Of a stretch of 15,118 nt of DNA, positions 12,929 through 15,118 are shown one piece after another. The notes beneath the pieces were generated by a model. It was given only the letters and a program-made list of their open reading frames with translations, was not told where the DNA came from and made no database searches. Location: contig JABXIP010000082.1 of NCBI GenBank assembly GCA_013373005.1, positions 1-15,118 of the forward strand, in the 5' to 3' direction. Positions within the stretch are counted from its first letter, which is position 1. Each line of letters begins with the position of its first letter. The position numbers were made by a program, and so were the translations under genes. Source of the DNA: Cytophagia bacterium. GTDB taxonomy: Bacteria > Bacteroidota > Bacteroidia > Cytophagales > Cyclobacteriaceae.

Positions 12929-13478
12929 ATTTCAATTCCTCCTTTAAAATCTCTCTCAATTTCTTTTTAGACCTGTTGAATTGTGATTTTGATGTGGACT
13001 CCGTAATTCCCAAAATCTGCCCTATCTCCTTATGATCGTAGCCTTCAATCAGGTACAGTGAAAGTACCAGCCTGTAGCCTTCAGGCAACCTGCTTATCCC
13101 CTCTTTTACCAAGGCAACATCGTAAGTAATGTCAGCTTCTTGATTAGGCTCGGCAAAGGCACCTTCATCTTCCTTTCCCTCCACAGATTCAAAATCCAGC
13201 CTCCTCTTCTTCACCATATTAATGGCGTTGTTAATCACAATCCTCTTTAACCAGCTGCCAAAAGATGCCGTACCCTTGAAGCTCTGTAAGTTCTTAAAAG
13301 CACTTACAAAAGACTCTTGTAATACATCCTCAGCATCCATCTCGTCACCTGTAATTCTCAGGCAAGTATTATACATAGCCTTTGAATACAGCTTGTATAT
13401 CTCATAATGAGCCGATCTGTCTCCCTGGAGACAGCGGTCTATTATGGGTTGATGAATATTGTGGTAACCGGTACTCAA
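12918..13478 (-). CDS. ECF-type RNA polymerase sigma factor
   Basis: This sigma-70 family protein redirects RNA polymerase in response to a signal held by its anti-sigma partner. In 186 residues, region 2 covers about 24-92 (YKLYSKAMYNTCLRITGDEMDAEDVLQESFV with the conserved DAEDVLQ, then FKGTASFGSWLKRI), a short acidic linker spans 98-118, and region 4 covers about 125-178 (SRLPEGYRLVLSLY, GYDHKEIGQILGITESTSKS). The start must be the TTG at 13478: an in-frame stop lies two codons upstream and the next Met is inside region 2. The rare start implies modest translation. It overlaps the anti-sigma gene by 11 bp. Target genes are not evident. Confidence 0.93.
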   Translation of the reverse strand: MSTGYHNIHQPIIDRCLQGDRSAHYEIYKLYSKAMYNTCLRITGDEMDAEDVLQESFVSAFKNLQSFKGTASFGSWLKRIVINNAINMVKKRRLDFESVEGKEDEGAFAEPNQEADITYDVALVKEGISRLPEGYRLVLSLYLIEGYDHKEIGQILGITESTSKSQFNRSKKKLREILKEELKYAG

Positions 13479-13580
13479 TTTTTAAAGGTCATGCTAAAGA
13501 CACAACCACTCAAAGAGGGTTGCATATAGAAAGATAATTATTAAAAGTAAAAGGTTAAATATTGACTATCAGCCAGAAAC

Positions 13581-13608
13581 AAAAAAAGCACCCTTTTGAG
13601 GTGCTTTT
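13581..13608 (-). terminator. Intrinsic terminator of the cca-TPR operon
   Basis: On the minus strand, AAAAGCACC, a 7-nt loop and GGTGCTTTT form a 9-bp stem whose 3' arm runs into seven T residues. It begins 21 bp past the TPR gene stop at 13630 and lies upstream of the sigma factor, isolating that gene from read-through. Confidence 0.9.
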
Positions 13609-13629
13609 AATCTATATCTAGAAGTAATC

Positions 13630-14316
13630 TTAATTCATACCTGCCAGACTTTTCTGAGCAGCTTCAAAATCAGGACTCAATTCCAAGGCTTTAGTAAAGT
13701 GCCCTCTTGCTTTCTCATTATCTTTTTGGTCGAGTGCTATCAAACCACGAAGGTTCTCAATAGCTGCCAAAAATTTAACCTCTTGATTAGTGCCATCTTC
13801 TTTCGAAAGCGTGATGTTTTCATCGGCAGTTTTAGTTACCAAAATATCGAGGTTGGCATTTGCCTCAGCAAAACGATCGAGTAGATACTGCAAGTAAGAT
13901 ACCTGATAAAGGACGGTAGCATTTTCTGTAGCCAACCACATGGCTTCATATTGCTCAATGGCCTTATCGTAAAGTCTAAGGTTTTCATAGCTCACCGCAG
14001 CCACTTCAAGAGCGAACAAATTTCCAGGATGTATTTTAACCATATCCATGGCTACCATAGCACTGGAAACATACTGACCTCCACCAAAATAAATTTCTGC
14101 AAGAGATCTTAAAACCGCGGTATCTCCAGGGTTAAGAATAGCCATTTCCATCAGGGCTTGCTTACTTACTAAAGCATCATTGTATCGTTGGGCTCTGTTA
14201 TAAAGTGCCATAGCCTTTGCATACTCATTATTCACATAGGCGCTATCCTGAGCAAAGGCCATTTGGCTACCGAATCCTAAAATCAAAGCCAAAAACAACA
14301 GTCTAAACTTCTTCAT
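13630..14316 (-). CDS. Secreted/periplasmic TPR protein
   Basis: This 228-residue protein has a clear signal peptide (about 1-22, MKKFRLLFLALILGFGSQMAFA-Q). The rest is helical with TPR-like repeats at about 33-62, 66-96, 101-130, 135-160 and 181-215 (the last reads GLIALDQKDNEKARGHFTKAL). TPRs mediate protein-protein contacts; no enzymatic domain is seen. The signal sequence has no lipobox cysteine, so it is probably periplasmic or outer-membrane associated. It starts 17 bp after the cca stop on the same strand and ends at a strong terminator, so it is the distal gene of that operon. Partner and function are unknown. Confidence 0.85.
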   Translation of the reverse strand: MKKFRLLFLALILGFGSQMAFAQDSAYVNNEYAKAMALYNRAQRYNDALVSKQALMEMAILNPGDTAVLRSLAEIYFGGGQYVSSAMVAMDMVKIHPGNLFALEVAAVSYENLRLYDKAIEQYEAMWLATENATVLYQVSYLQYLLDRFAEANANLDILVTKTADENITLSKEDGTNQEVKFLAAIENLRGLIALDQKDNEKARGHFTKALELSPDFEAAQKSLAGMN

Positions 14317-14333
14317 TCTATTATTATCTATTA

Positions 14334-15118
14334 TTAATTCTTAGTGTTTACAACAATCAAGCCCCTCTTCTTACCTAACTCGAGTAAGAAATTATGGGCA
14401 TCATCATATTCGTTTTGAATCTCACCTTCTAAAACCGCCTCTTTCAACGCCTCTTTTAACTCACCAACTTCTCTTCCCGGTTTTAAGCCGAAAGTATCCA
14501 TGATGATCTCTCCGGTGATAACGGGTTGAAAGTTACGAATTTTATCCTTCTCCTCTACCTCCCTCATTTTTTCCTCCACCTTGTCGAAGTTGGTCAGAAA
14601 ACGCTGAACCTTTTGATTGTTCTTGGAGGTAATATCGGCACGACACAAAGTCATCAGGTCATCAATATCATCGCCTGCTTCATAAAGCAGTCTACGAATA
14701 GCCGAATCTGTAATTTCTTCTTTCACCAAGGCAATTGGCCTGAGGTGTAGCCTCACCAGCTTTCTTACATACCGCATAGGCTCACCCATTGGCATCTTCA
14801 TTCTTCTGAAAATACCCGGCACCATTCTGGCACCTTTATCTTCATGACCATGGAATGTCCAGCCTACTTTTTTGTTGAAGCGCTTTGTTGCAGGTTTGGC
14901 AATATCGTGTAGAATGGCAGCCCATCTTAACCATAGATTATCTGTATGCTTACTGATGTTATCTAACACCTGCAGCGTATGATAGAAATTGTCCTTATGT
15001 GATTTATCCTCGATGGTTTGAACACCGTGCAACTCAACCATTTCAGGAAAAATGTCTTTTAAAAGCCCACAATGATATAGCAGTATGAAGCCATAAGACG
15101 GCTCATCTGACAGGATGA
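14334..15118 (-). CDS. cca: CCA tRNA nucleotidyltransferase (HD-domain type), N-terminus cut by window edge
   Basis: CCA-adding enzymes complete or repair the 3' end of tRNAs. Only about 260 C-terminal residues are visible; the frame is open to the right edge (PSYGFILLYHCGLLKDIFPE precedes the Met at 15041), so that internal Met is not the start. The text matches the middle and C-terminal parts of class II CCA enzymes: DIFPEMVELHGVQ, HKDNFYHTLQVLDNI, then the HD metal motif LHDIAKP, HGHEDKGA, and the downstream helical segments with LLYEAGDDIDDLMTLCRADI. The nucleotidyltransferase head (GxS...DxD) must lie outside the window. The HD part may add phosphatase-like activity. The stop lies 17 bp before the TPR gene, in one operon. 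Confidence 0.93.
   Translation of the reverse strand, partial: ILSDEPSYGFILLYHCGLLKDIFPEMVELHGVQTIEDKSHKDNFYHTLQVLDNISKHTDNLWLRWAAILHDIAKPATKRFNKKVGWTFHGHEDKGARMVPGIFRRMKMPMGEPMRYVRKLVRLHLRPIALVKEEITDSAIRRLLYEAGDDIDDLMTLCRADITSKNNQKVQRFLTNFDKVEEKMREVEEKDKIRNFQPVITGEIIMDTFGLKPGREVGELKEALKEAVLEGEIQNEYDDAHNFLLELGKKRGLIVVNTKN

Noticed and set aside
15041..15041. Met at 15041 as the start of a separate HD-domain protein
   Set aside because: The frame continues upstream to the window edge with CCA-enzyme sequence, so this Met is internal to a truncated cca gene.
1..15118. CRISPR arrays, tRNAs, insertion sequences, phage genes or defence systems
   Set aside because: No regularly spaced repeats, cloverleaf, transposase, integrase or defence-type domain was seen on either strand.

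Overview
The window looks like ordinary core chromosome from a Bacteroidota bacterium, most likely Cytophagales (relatives of Roseivirga or Fulvivirga). Four things point there. Several promoters carry an exact TAnnTTTG -7 element and Shine-Dalgarno sequences are weak. A small SRP RNA has the Bacteroidota-type apical domain. A histidine kinase has periplasmic TPRs, and a sigma factor is overlapped by a membrane protein of the Bacteroidota anti-sigma type. The organism assignment is inference from gene families, not a database match.

Layout, left to right. Bases 1-858 (-) are the start of a thiamine-diphosphate 2-oxoacid dehydrogenase E1 component that runs off the left edge. A 163-bp divergent promoter region with two palindromes separates it from a + strand cluster: hemF, a PAP2 phosphatase and an 84-residue acidic protein, each overlapping the next. 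A convergent two-component operon follows on the - strand (2871-5520): a small acidic ORF, a TPR histidine kinase and a NarL/LuxR response regulator. A 300-bp non-coding block holds the SRP 4.5S RNA (ffs) with its promoter and terminator, plus further palindromes. Next on + come an aquaglyceroporin, a dipeptide epimerase of the enolase superfamily, and a secreted M48-type metallopeptidase with tandem aromatic repeats, closed by a strong bidirectional terminator shared with a short ssb gene on -.

The right half has a zinc-ribbon gene and an AT-rich two-TM protein (+), then a tal - 87-aa gene - ftsE operon (+) that overlaps tail-to-tail with an ECF sigma/anti-sigma pair (-). The window ends with a TPR lipoprotein-like or secreted gene and the C-terminal part of a CCA tRNA nucleotidyltransferase (-), both in one operon with a clear terminator.

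I found no CRISPR array, tRNA, insertion sequence, phage gene or recognisable defence system. The most interesting items are unexplained palindromes in promoter regions (909-930, 995-1011, 5584-5622, 5791-5812), a possibly leaderless hemF mRNA, three small unknown genes locked into operons, and a 16-bp direct repeat bracketing an AT-rich orphan-like gene. None of these by itself establishes a new system.
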